NCBI GenBank assembly: GCA_026018925.1
Contig: JAKSZU010000002.1
Span: 157,287,400 to 157,351,399 of the forward strand
Length of the DNA: 64,000 nt
Reading direction: 5' to 3'
Source of the DNA: Tupaia tana
Taxonomy: Eukaryota; Chordata; Mammalia; Scandentia; Tupaiidae
Of the stretch, positions 34,047 to 43,830 are shown piece by piece. Every line of letters starts with the position of its first letter. Position 1 is the first letter of the stretch. Made by a program: the position numbers and the translations under genes. The notes under the pieces were generated by a model. That model saw only the letters and a list, made by a program, of their open reading frames with translations, was not told the DNA's origin and did no database searches.

Positions 34047-34308
34047 GGGAACCAGCAGTTAGCGTAATGGCTATGTCGCTGGACTTCCACGTAGTCGACC
34101 GCGGTTCGTGTCCCAGACCCAGCGGCTTAAAACTCACGCCGGGCGCGTGTGCGTGCGTGCCCAAGATCCCGAGAGGAGAATGGAGGAGAAGGGATTGCGG
34201 CGTGGCCATCCCCCCTGGGGGGTGATTTCTCGCTTTCTATCTCTCTGTCTCTCTCTGTCTGGCGAGCGCACGCGCCCTATAGCGAAAAACTCTCCAAAAA
34301 AAAAAAAA
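34047..34308 (+). mobile_element. Long-form SINE, young
   Basis: GGGAACCAGCAGTTAGCGTA head and CCCTATAGCGAAAAACTCTC end. TSD AAATCAAGTTT on both sides. Confidence 0.96.
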
Positions 34309-34796
34309 AATCAAGTTTTATAGTTAACAACTGCACAAAAATCTACAGAATGGGAATGTTTTTAAATTTAAGAGAAGTCCAGGTTGTGTGGTAAATAGTC
34401 TGTATAGAATGACAACAAAAAAATGATTGTTGATGCTAGATATACTGCATTACTTAAATAAAATGTAACAGCTAAACACTATTATCATTCTACCCTTCCT
34501 TTCTTTCCACCCTTCTTAGACAAATACTAATGTGTGTGGTTGATGTATCAATATATTCTTCTCACCCACAGACTTTAGTATTTTGCTGTATAATTCAGCT
34601 GGCCGCCTCAAATATTTCTGCCCATGGAAGAAACAAGCTACTATCATGGCTAACATATCTACTGGTAATGTGAATCAGGCTCTGGGACGTTAACATCTGA
34701 CCAGATTATGGCTGACTGTATCATAAAATAGTAAGAGTAACAGCGAAGTTCTCCTAAACACAGCAGTCGAATACTTGACAGGACTTCTTGTTTGTT
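34309..34796. other. Unique DNA
   Basis: I see no gene or named repeat. Confidence 0.5.
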
Positions 34797-35094
34797 TGTT
34801 TTTTAAGAGAGATTTTTGCTATAGGGAGTGTGCACTCTCCAGAGAGACGGAGAGACAGAAAGCAAGAAATCATCTCTGGGGGCGGGAGGTGGCCATGGAT
34901 GCAATCCCTTCTCTTCCATTCTCCTCCCAGGATTTTAGGCACACCCACAAACAAGCCCAGTGTGAGTTTTAAGTGCCAGGAGCGGGACTCAGTGGACAAT
35001 GTGGAGTTGAGCGACATAACCATTATGTGGGACTTGAACCTCAGTGGACTATATGGAGTACAACAACATAACCATTATGTCATCTGCTGGTTCC
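34797..35094 (-). mobile_element. Long-form SINE with duplicated tRNA head
   Basis: Normal inverted tail and middle. The head part ...GACATAACCATTATGT (first copy to about 35028) is then repeated as ...AACATAACCATTATGT before the terminal CATCTGCTGGTTCCC. TSD TTGACAGGACTT before, ATGACAGGACTT after. Confidence 0.9.
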
Positions 35095-35200
35095 CATGAC
35101 AGGACTTTTAAAAGTTTGTGGAAAATGGAATTAAAGGACAGAAATATTTAATATACACTTTATTTCTCAAGCTCCATCAAATTCACAATACTTCTGTAAG

Positions 35201-35495
35201 GAGGCCAGCAGATGGCATGGTTGTTAAGCCACTGGATGCCCACATGGTAGACCACAGTTCAAATCCTATACCCGGCGACATGAAAATCACACTGAGTGTG
35301 CATGAGTGCCCCAAATCCCTAGGGGAGCCTGGAGGAGAATGGACTGTAACTTGGCCATCCCTCAGGTGGTGCTTTCTCACTTTCTCTCTCTTCTCCTCCC
35401 CCTCACCCCTGCAGCACATGTATCCTATGGCAAAAACCTAATAAAATAAAATAAAATAAAATAAAATAAAATAAAATAAAATAAAATAAAAAAAT
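35201..35495 (+). mobile_element. Long-form SINE with (AAAAT)n tail
   Basis: GAGGCCAGCAGATGGCATGG head, GTTCAAATCCTATACC B box and CCTATGGCAAAAACC end. The tail has grown into an AATAA pentamer repeat (35441-35490). TSD AATACTTCTGTAAG before, ATAACTTTTGTAAG after. Confidence 0.93.
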
Positions 35496-35551
35496 AACTT
35501 TTGTAAGCAAAGATACCAGACATTAAGTCCATCCCAAAAGAGCTGAGGGAC

Positions 35552-35905
35552 TGTGTAGAGCAGCCCAGAATTTATGAGTAACCTTGAAGAAACCCAGGGC
35601 TGAAGCTGCCTGGACTTTCTGTTCTCCTGCGAGGTGGCGTCCCCTTCCCTGACTGTGGCCTTGTGCAGACTGCCAGCTCTGTATCAGGGCAGATACTGAG
35701 CCTTTTCCCTGATAAGACACTCCAAACATGCTGAAACCGCCCCACCCCAAATTCATCCATAAAAGACTGTGCTCAACTCTCAGCTGGGGCTGGAGAGATT
35801 CAAAGTGTTAACTCTTCCATGCCCCCTGATGTAATAAAGAGTTCTCCTTTTTGTCTCTGGAGTGCTGCGTTTTTGTTCCTCCTCGGTGTCTGTTTTTCCT
35901 CAACA
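35552..35905 (+). mobile_element. Solo LTR of a gammaretrovirus-like ERV
   Basis: Begins TGTGTAGAGCAGCCC and ends TTTTTCCTCAACA. It has a TATA-like CATAAAAGAC near 35759, AATAAA at 35833 and a GT/T-rich 3' part. The 4-bp flanks GGAC and GGTC are a near TSD. No gag, pol or env sequence lies beside it. Confidence 0.75.
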
Positions 35906-36451
35906 GGTCTAGGAGTTTACCCATGTCAATGCAGTCTTTTCGACACTATTAATTGAAGAAAAATGGCAGCCCTTTTAAAATTAGAAAACCGAAAGAAGTC
36001 AAAAGAAGCCAAATTATTACTGTAAGGGACAGTCTAATGATATTCCACTGAAACTCTCACCACATTTTCTTTGACTGATGAATGAGCATGAACACTGTCA
36101 GGGCAGAGAAGAATTCTTCAACGAAGAGTGTGGAATTTTTCTGCTAAAGCTTTGCCTAGCTTTCTTGAAATACTCTCATAATAAGCAGATGTCATATCCT
36201 TTGGCCCTCCAGCAAATCAATATGCAAAATGCTTTCAGCATCCCAAAAAGTCATTGCAGGGCCTATGTTCCTGACCATTCCACTTTTGTTTTGACTGGAC
36301 TCCTTTCACCTCTCAGTAGCCATTGCTTTAACCATGCTTTGACCTCAGGGTCACAGTGGTAAAGCCATACTGCCATCTCTTACCATAATTCTTCAAAGAA
36401 AGGTTTCAGAATCTTGGTAACACTTGTTTAGCATTTCCATGAAAAGTTCTG

Positions 36452-36756
36452 CTTTTTTTTATTTTTATTTATTTATTTTTTTTAATTTTAAGATTGCCAG
36501 AGGATGTTAGTGCTCTCTAGAGGAGGAAGGGTGAGAAAGCATTCGAACACCCCACTATTCCCCCAGCACCACCGCATGGGGCACGGTCACACTGCAATAC
36601 CTTTTCATCCATCTGTCCCCCCTTTTGGGATTTTGGCCACACACACACTGTTGCACATATGTCTGGTGTGTTTCAAGCCAACAGGTTTAGGGACTTAAAC
36701 CATGTGGTTAGCCATGTGGGATCCAGCAGTCTTAACCACCACACGACAATCCGGCT
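36452..36756 (-). mobile_element. Old variant long SINE (GATTGCCAGA subfamily)
   Basis: AAGATTGCCAGAGGATGTTA and CCACTATTCCCCCAGCACC give the variant core also seen at 15710. Head end is TTAACCACCACACGACAATC. Confidence 0.75.
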
Positions 36757-36799
36757 GGAAAGCTCTACTCTTCGCTCAGCTCCTCTAGGTGTGACATTT

Positions 36800-37058
36800 C
36801 TCTTCTTATGGTATTTGCCATAGGGCACATGTGCTTGCCAGAGACAGACAGACCGTTTAAAGGAAAGTGAGAAATCACCCCCTAAGGAAGATTAGCCATC
36901 CCACAATCCTTTCTCTTCCCAAAATCCCAGAAAGAGTTCCTTCTGGGATTTTGGGCACGCACGCACACATGCACAGCATGACTTTCAAGCCACTGGGTCT
37001 GGAACACGAAATGCAGTTGGCCATGTGGGAGTCCAGCACCTTAACCACCTGCTGTCCC
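36800..37058 (-). mobile_element. Long-form SINE with inner rearrangement
   Basis: TTTGCCATAGGGCACATGTG end, then CCCAAAATCCCAGAAAGAGT followed by CTTCTGGGATTTTGGGC. The middle motif thus appears in both orientations. TSD TAGGTGTGACATTTCTC before, TAGGTGCAACGTCTC after. Confidence 0.88.
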
Positions 37059-37326
37059 TAGGTGCAACGTCTCAATACCCTTAGAGCAGAAAGTTTGCGC
37101 GGCTTTAATTTTTCACTCCCAATTGTGAAAGCTGAACCAATTGAGATGTCTATGCTGTGGGGTATGGTTTTTGCTGTGAACTGTCAGTCCTCTTCAATTA
37201 GGGCCTGAACAAGATTCATTCTTTTCTCATAAACAGATGTGTATGGTCTGCGACTGCAGGTATCATCTTTAACATAGGCTGCTGTCCTTTCTTAAGTTAT
37301 CCATTTGTAAACTGATTTCTTTCTTT

Positions 37327-37593
37327 TTATTTATTTTTTTTTTGGAGAGGTTTTTGCTACAGGGTGTGTGCACTTGCCAGAAAGACAGCAAGAGACAGAC
37401 AGACAGAGAGAGAGAAACCATTCCCCATGGAGGGACGGCCATGCCGTAATCCCTTCTCCTCCATTCTCCTCTCGGGATCTTGGGCACACATGCACATACG
37501 CCTGGAGTGAGTTTAAGCCACCGGGTCCAGGACTCAAACTGTGGTCGACTACATGAGAGTCCAACAACATAGTCATTATGCTAACTGGTCCTA
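37327..37593 (-). mobile_element. Long-form SINE
   Basis: GGAGAGGTTTTTGCTACAGG end and GGACTCAAACTGTGGTC inverted B box. The terminal CTGCTGG is shortened to CTGG. TAAACTG...GATTTCTTT repeats in the flanks. Confidence 0.92.
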
Positions 37594-37850
37594 TAAACTG
37601 CTGATTTCTTTAGGGCATGTCTCCACAAACTTTCTGGAAAGCATCAAAGACTTTGCACAATTCTTCTACCCAAGCTTCACCATATATCTGACATTTGTTC
37701 TTGCTTCAACCTTAGCATAATTTACATTACTCTTACAGAGGCTCTTTTCAAACTGATAGCTTATCCTTCTTAGTGTCTCGACTACATTCTGTTTTGACAT
37801 GCTGTAACAAGTTAGTACAACTTTATTTTGGTGCAAATTTTTTTTTTAAT

Positions 37851-38033
37851 GGATTTTTTTAGAATTATTTCATTTTATTTTATTTATTCATTCATTTATT
37901 GTTTAATTTGACCAGAGGGAGACAGAGACAGAGAGAGAGAGAGAGAAAGTGAGAAAGCAAGCCACCAGGTCCAGAACCCTGGTCAGCCATGTGGGAGTGT
38001 CCAGCACCTTAACCACCACGCCACCTGCTGGTC
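37851..38033 (-). mobile_element. Short-form SINE
   Basis: TTTAATTTGACCAGAGGGAG, GAAAGCAAGCCACCAGG and an end at CACCTGCTGGTCCC. CAAATTTTTTTTTTAA repeats in both flanks. It sits in the right end of the mariner. Confidence 0.93.
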
Positions 38034-38108
38034 CCAAATTTTTTTTTTAAATCCATGCATCGTTTTGTCGTAATATGCATTGTACATGAACTTTCTGAAG
38101 ACCAATCA

Positions 38109-38965
38109 TACACAGAATTTTATTCGTGGTGAACTTAAGCAGAGACATAATTCAATATATTATATGAAATTGACCTTCATTCAACTTTAAGGTGCTCTGT
38201 CCTAGTCGTGGTGATAATCTGTTTTACCAGAATTTTTGAACTCGTTATCTGTTTCAGACTATTTCTACTTTTACATTGCAGACATTAATAAAATCTTCAG
38301 GTGGTCTCCTTCCAGTGAGGTACCTCATTAGAGTTTAAAGTACACCCTAGGCATTTAGAAGCAGACACCTTTTTATTGCTAATTGAGATATTCCTGGAAA
38401 CAGGGTCTAGATAAGCATTTTACAAAATACACACACGGAAGATATTTTTTAGCTGAAAAGATACTATCAGCTTTCTTTCGCCATAAATACACTTTGAAAA
38501 TCTTGAATACTTAATTCTACTATGTTCTGCTTAAACTGAGGCAAAGAGAATATTGTTAAGTTTATAATTCTAATGCTTGATTCTTAAGAAAATAAAATTT
38601 TAATCGGTATTAATTAATACCTAATGCTACTAGACATTAATAATCTAACATTTAATAATAAGCTAAATATTTAATATATTATAAATGCTTATTCATAAAC
38701 TAATGAGCAATTTAATAAATCAGGTGTTCATACTGATATTTGAGCATGAAAGCAAATAACTTTTTTCAATTTATGAAAGACCTTGCACCTTGAATCCTAA
38801 TGCTTACTAGACTCATGGAAGTGAAGATTGAGCTTTTCTGTCTGTATGAAATGTAATATGCATGAAATTCAAATATATTCTAAAGAAATCAAACATATTA
38901 TCTTACATCCACAGACCTTGGTAGTTTTAAGAAGACTATGAATTTTGTTTAAAATAAACAATTGT
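38109..38965. other. AT-rich unique DNA
   Basis: No gene or named repeat is seen. Confidence 0.5.
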
Positions 38966-39143
38966 GGGACTGGCAGGTGACAGGGCAGTTAAAGGCACTG
39001 GACTCCCACATGGCTGACTACAGTTCAAGTCCTAGACCTGGTGGCTTGCTTTCACACTTCCCCTCTGTCTTTCTCTGTCTCTCTTTGATCAAACTGGAAA
39101 ACAGCAATAATAATTAATAAAACTAAACAAAATAATTCCTTAA
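38966..39143 (+). mobile_element. Short-form SINE
   Basis: GGGACTGGCAGGTGACAGGG head, GTTCAAGTCCTAG B box, CTTTGATCAAACTGG and an AT-rich tail. Confidence 0.9.
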
Positions 39144-39300
39144 ATAAACAAATAATTAGACATTAAAAATAACTATTAGGTTTTAGTTTCTAAATTTCTA
39201 AAAGTAATTGCTCTGCCCATTAAGGACACCAGTCCTTAATCATGGCATGTGAAAGGGGCTAGGATGTATTATCAGCCAATTCTTAAAAATACCAGAATTC

Positions 39301-39492
39301 AGGGCCAGCAGGTGGCATGGAGGTTGGGGCACTGGACTCCCACATGGCTGACTACGGTTTGAGTTCTAGACCTGGCAGCCCTTGCTTTCTCTCTCTCTCT
39401 CTCTCTCTCTTCTCTGATGAGTGCCTGTACCAAATTAAAAAATAATGATGATGATGATGATAAATAACTAACTTAGTTAAAAAAATAAAAAT
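39301..39492 (+). mobile_element. Short-form SINE
   Basis: AGGGCCAGCAGGTGGCATGG head, TTTGAGTTCTAGAC B box, a (CT)n tract and an (ATG)n-containing tail. AGAATTCA flanks both sides. Confidence 0.9.
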
Positions 39493-39788
39493 AGAATTCA
39501 CCTAAACATTATAGCCTTCAAAGTGGCCAACTCTGGAGTTAACTGCCTTCTTCAGATGATGTAGTCATTTCTCAACATAATACCGAAATTTTTCTTTTGA
39601 AAAGAGCTCATACACTTTTAGCATTATTTTCTTCTGAATATAGTTCATTGTGGTAAATCATCTCTTTTGAAAATAGTCAAATGTTGGTTAGACAGGTCTA
39701 TCAATGAAGGTTAATAATCCAAGTAGTTAAATTGGCATTTGATCAAAATGAGGAATGGTTATATATCACAAAGTTGTTTCTGTTTTGT

Positions 39789-40032
39789 TTTTTAGTTTTT
39801 GTTATAGGGTATATGCGCTTGCCAGAGAAATACAGAAAGAGAAGGAAAGTGAGACATTGCCCTCCCGAGGGGGACGGCCACACCTCAATCCCTTCTCCTC
39901 CAGTCTCCTGGGGATGTTGGGCAGGCATACCTATGAGCCCGGTGTGATTCTCAAGTGGCCAGGTTCGGGATTCAACTGTGCAGTTAGCCAGGCGGAATCC
40001 AGTGCCCCAGCTTCCACATCACCTGTTTACCC
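39789..40032 (-). mobile_element. Long-form SINE, diverged
   Basis: TTTTTGTTATAGGGTATATG, CCGAGGGGGACGGCCACACC and a head end at ACATCACCTGTTTACCC. Confidence 0.82.
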
Positions 40033-41300
40033 TAACGCAAATATTTTATCTTTGTCCTACCAATAAACTAAATTTCAAGTGAACAGTTTTTAAAAAGCTA
40101 TAACTTAAAAATGGAACATGGGAATGAAATAGAACATGGGAACAGCAATTCATAATAAGAACAACCTCTCACTTCCTTTTCAGAATTTCTATTATAATCG
40201 AAAACCAAATATAGCAAGTATATATATATATAGCCCATAGCATAACCATTTTCCTGGAAGCTAGCAAGTAAGGGTACACCTCTTTGGGGATTCCTATGGA
40301 GGGGATGGTTTCTCTTCTTACCCCTTATGCAAGCTGAATTAACGCCGACAATAACAAAAAGCCAACATACAGAATGCTGGCTTCCCTAACCAATGACGTC
40401 TTTCCAGAAAGTGAAAAATATGCGCACAGAAAAGGTACACGTAGACAAGCATATAAAAATGAGCTAACCATGGCACGATATGTAAACTTTACTAAATATT
40501 TTTGTTTTTTCATGCTATGATCTATTACCATCTTCAGCTTGATTTCTTCCCCAAGAATTTTGAATCAATTGACGAAATTCTATAGAACTTCTACAAGAAA
40601 TCACATTGTTGAAAGCTATTGATCTGCCTGCCTTCCTTCCTTCTAAAGGTACAATCCAGAAAAGTCATGTCACCAGATAACAGTTCACTCATTTACTTGA
40701 CTTCCTAAGCAGAAGGTTTTCGCAGACGGAAACTATAAAAAACAAGACACCAATAGATTAGCCTGCGGCACAGAGGAGCAAGCACAAACATAACTTATCA
40801 TTTTGCCAGGTTCAATAAAAACCATTTTGATGTGTTAATCGCCTTTAATAGTAAAAACATTAACCATCAATTAAATAAACAAGCCATGAAAGGGGGAATA
40901 GAAGTGTCAATATAGACATAATCTACTAATTTTCTAATCAATGATGCTAATCATCACTGGATATTAATCAGGGAGTGGACACTGGCCAGACCACAGATGA
41001 CCATGTCTCGCATATGTGAGCACACACACACACCCTAAAGAAGATTAAAAACAAAAGCAAAGTATAATAAAAAACACATATTCCCTCAGGTTTTGTGGAT
41101 AAATTAACAGATTTGCCTTGAGCAAATATGGAAATCTTCGCAAAGTTTAATGGGTACAATGTTTATGAAAGGCTGTAGACTGGCACTGTATTTCTTTTCC
41201 ACAACAAAGAGAAATGATCCATAAAGTAAATTAGGACTAAAGTCAAAACAACACCTAATTTCACAAATCTACTGAATGCAGAATTCCCAGTCATGAAAAA
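40033..41300. other. Unique DNA
   Basis: About 1.3 kb with a possible SINE scrap at 40975-41045. No gene is seen. Confidence 0.5.
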
Positions 41301-41309
41301 GGACATAAG

Positions 41310-41445
41310 TTTGAGATTATGAAGTCCTAAATTCACATGCAATTTAATAGTTTAACAATCGTATACAGGTTATTTAATCTCTTTAAGCCTCAATATTTTT
41401 TACCTATAAAATAAAGAGTAAGAATAATATTTACTTTATAAATAG
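41310..41445 (+). mobile_element. MIR fragment
   Basis: AGGTTATTTAATCTCTTTAA, GCCTCAATATTTTTTACC and TATAAAATAAAGAGTAAGAA match the MIR core and 3' half. Confidence 0.7.
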
Positions 41446-41490
41446 CCTGCTATATTTTTTATATTTTAACACATCATAATAATGTTTTTG

Positions 41491-41727
41491 CTTTTTTTAA
41501 AAAGAGTTTTGCTACAGGGCATGTACACTTGCCAGAAAAACAGACACAGAGAGAAAGCAAGAAATCACTACCACCCCCAGGGAGAGGGCCACAATGCAAT
41601 CCCTTCTCCATTCTCTTGGGATACTGGACAAGCTCGCACACATGCCGGGCATGAGTTCTAAATCGTCGAACTGCAGTCGACTGCGTGGGAGTCCAGCCAC
41701 GTAACTGTTACACCATCTGCTGGTCCC
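41491..41727 (-). mobile_element. Long-form SINE, inner of a pair
   Basis: GAGTTTTGCTACAGGGCATG, CAGGGAGAGGGCCACAATGC and an end at CATCTGCTGGTCCC. It abuts the tail side of the next SINE. Confidence 0.9.
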
Positions 41728-41946
41728 ATTTTTTTTTTAAAGGTTTTTGCCATAGGGTATATGCTCACTGGAGAAAGAGACAGAGAGAGGGTCACACCGC
41801 AATCCTCTCTCCCCCATTCTCTTCAGGATTTTGGCCACAAAGTACACGTGCCTGGTGTGATGGTCAAACAGCTGGGTCTGGGACTCGAACTATGGTCAGC
41901 CACGTGAAAAACCAGTTCCTTAACCACCATTCCACCTGCTGGCCCC
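41728..41946 (-). mobile_element. Long-form SINE, outer of a pair
   Basis: GGTTTTTGCCATAGGGTATA and a head ending CACCTGCTGGCCCC. The flanks CATAATAATGTTTT (before 41491) and CATAATAATTCTTT (after 41946) enclose both SINEs, so the inner one entered this tail. Confidence 0.9.
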
Positions 41947-42403
41947 CATAATAATTCTTTTTAATAAAAAAAGAAGTGAACTGGGAGTCAGGTACTCAGG
42001 AGCTAGGTTACTTCCTAACTCAGTGATGAGAGCTCTCCCATTACTCCCATGGGAGACAGGAGCAAAGCTTAGGTCCTTGCATGCCTGGGTTGGAACTCTA
42101 GCACACTGGGATGGTCAGTGGCACAACTGTAAAATTTAGCACTATAGGAGACTGACATGCTCAAGAAGGTTCCAGATTCCTGTCTAGAGACCTAACCAAG
42201 ACCACTGACACGTGTGTGTCCATGATCCGGAGGTCATGTTTACTGTTATACTTCACTGAATTTCTATTAAAAGTTCTTAGTTGTGGAAAATAATGTTTTA
42301 TTTCACCTAAAACCTAAACCTAATTGGAATTAAGCTACCCAAAAATCTCATCTGGCCCAAAATGCAAAAATCTGGAGGTAATAAGGCCAAGGGTGCCTTT
42401 TTG
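41947..42403. other. Unclassified DNA
   Basis: TGCCTGGGTTGGAACTCTAG near 42085 hints at an old SINE head, but I cannot assign it. Confidence 0.4.
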
Positions 42404-42527
42404 TTTTTCTTCTTCGGAGAGGTTTTTGCTATAGGGCGTGTGCTCTCGCCAGAAAGACAGAGAGATAGAAAGCAAGATATCACCCCTGGCCACACCGCAA
42501 TCCCTTCTCCATCATTCTCCTTTCAGG

Positions 42528-42562
<35 letters not shown>

Positions 42563-42650
42563 CCGGCATGAGTGTAAGCCGCCGGGACTCAAACCGATGT
42601 CGGCTATATGGGAGTTCAGCGACATAGCCATTAAGCTAACTGCTGGTCCC
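42404..42650 (-). mobile_element. Long-form SINE with (CA)n
   Basis: GGAGAGGTTTTTGCTATAGG end and an inner (CA)n at about 42532-42560 replacing the GTGCGTGC middle. It ends AACTGCTGGTCCC. TSD AAGGCCAAGG on both sides. Confidence 0.94.
42532..42560 (+). repeat. (CA)n microsatellite inside a SINE
   Basis: About 14 CA units. Confidence 0.95.
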
Positions 42651-42924
42651 AAGGCCAAGGATTTCTAAGAAGGGCTTCTAAGGGTTTCTAAGAGGTCAAA
42701 ACTAATAAAGTTAATAAAATCAGCTCTGAGAAGAATCCTTATTAAAACCCTTCTAGTCATATTTTAAACTAAAAAAAAAAATCTTAGTGGTTTGATTACA
42801 GAGCAGTAAGTGAAAGTGTGACAATAAGGAAAATGAAAAATCTTAAAAAAGGATATCCCCACTTGAATTGCACACGTAACTACAAATGCTCACAAGGAGT
42901 TGGTATTTAGGAAAGCAGGTTTAG

Positions 42925-43027
42925 AATCACATAGGACTATGTTCTGAACAATCTGTTTTACCATTTAGTATCTGTGTGACCTTGAACTTCATCTCTGTCA
43001 GTAATAATTTCTCCATCAGAAAAAGGG
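42925..43027 (+). mobile_element. MIR fragment
   Basis: GTATCTGTGTGACCTTGAAC, TTCATCTCTGTCAG and AATTTCTCCATCAGAAAAAG match the MIR core. Confidence 0.8.
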
Positions 43028-43170
43028 GAGGGGCCAGCAGGTGGCGTGGTTAGGGGCGCTGAGGCAGTGGTGGCTTGCTTTCTCACTTTCTCTCTCTCTC
43101 CACTCTGTCCCTCTCTGATCAAATTTTAAAAATAAATAAATGCAGTCAAATAAAATAATCCTTTACAAAA
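43028..43170 (+). mobile_element. Short-form SINE with B-box deletion
   Basis: GGGGCCAGCAGGTGGCGTGG head jumps from GGGGCGCTGAGG to CAGTGGTGGCTTGC, so the B box is gone. CTCTCTGATCAAATTT and a tail follow. Confidence 0.9.
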
Positions 43171-43459
43171 GAGCCTCCTGCTTTCCATGTTAAAGAGCTG
43201 TTTTAAAAATCTTTTTTTAAAAAAAGGGAAAAATCATTTCTCAAAGGGATGCTGTGAGAAAGAAAAAAAATGAACAAAATATTTTACATAACAAGGGGCT
43301 CAAAATGAAAGACATTTATGCTAATCATTGTGCCTGGGGCCATGCAGACTGGGACTATTTGGCCCTCAATGGCTCCTGAGTGAAGTATTTTATTCGATTT
43401 TTAGCACGGAACAATAAAATTACTGATGCTCATGATGGTCACAGGTCACCATGAAACTG

Positions 43460-43830
43460 TACGTTGTATACTCATTCAATAAGCATTCACCATTTATTGA
43501 ATAACTATTTTTGCTTCAGAATCAAGTGAAGATGAATCAGACACAGTTGTGACCTGAAAGGACTAGTCCCCCTAGTGGGGGAGAGAGGAATGCTTACTTT
43601 AAATGATTATAGTATAATGGGGTAAGTGTGTAAAAGAAGTGGGAACTGGGTGCTATGGAAGCAAAGGAGTGGCCACCTTTGCCTGGGGCAGTCAGGAAGG
43701 GATTCAGAAAAGAAAATGCAGTGCAAGTAGGTTCTTGAAAAACTTGTGAGATGGTAGGAAAGCGCATACACAGTATAAATGAAGAGAAAATGAAGCGTGG
43801 GTGGAACAGAATGAGTGGAAAAGAGCAGCG
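43460..43830 (-). mobile_element. L2 fragment
   Basis: TCATTCAATAAGCATTCACC, CCCCCTAGTGGGGGAGAGAG, GGTGCTATGGAAGC and GCCTGGGGCAGTCAGGAAGG follow the reverse complement of the L2 3' end in order. Confidence 0.75.

Larger units (their letters stand above)
35940..37800 (-). pseudogene. Mariner transposase relic
   Basis: The minus strand carries a broken DD34D-type transposase in several frames. Read downward from 37800, the helix-turn-helix half includes FTIGSEKLKPRKLSALRVL (from about 37190). The catalytic half below 36420 includes LYHCDPEVKAWLKQW, SAYYESISRKLGKALAEKF, DSVHAHSS (second Asp region) and PYSNNLASFDFFRFSNFK (third Asp region). Frameshifts, stops and several insertions make it non-functional. 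Confidence 0.85.
35100..38108 (-). mobile_element. Ancient mariner-family DNA transposon, heavily interrupted
   Basis: Left end TTTTAAAAGTTTGTGGAAAA and right end GTACATGAACTTTCTGAAGA resemble MARNA/HSMAR-type ends in opposite orientation. TTATTTTGGTGCAAATTTTT near 37830 is the sub-terminal string. Between them lies a decayed mariner transposase on the minus strand. Five SINEs (35201, 36452, 36800, 37327, 37851) and one LTR (35552) inserted later. Outer limits are approximate. Confidence 0.85.

Noticed and set aside
35552-35905. Full endogenous provirus
   Set aside because: Only one LTR is present, with no internal gene sequence beside it.
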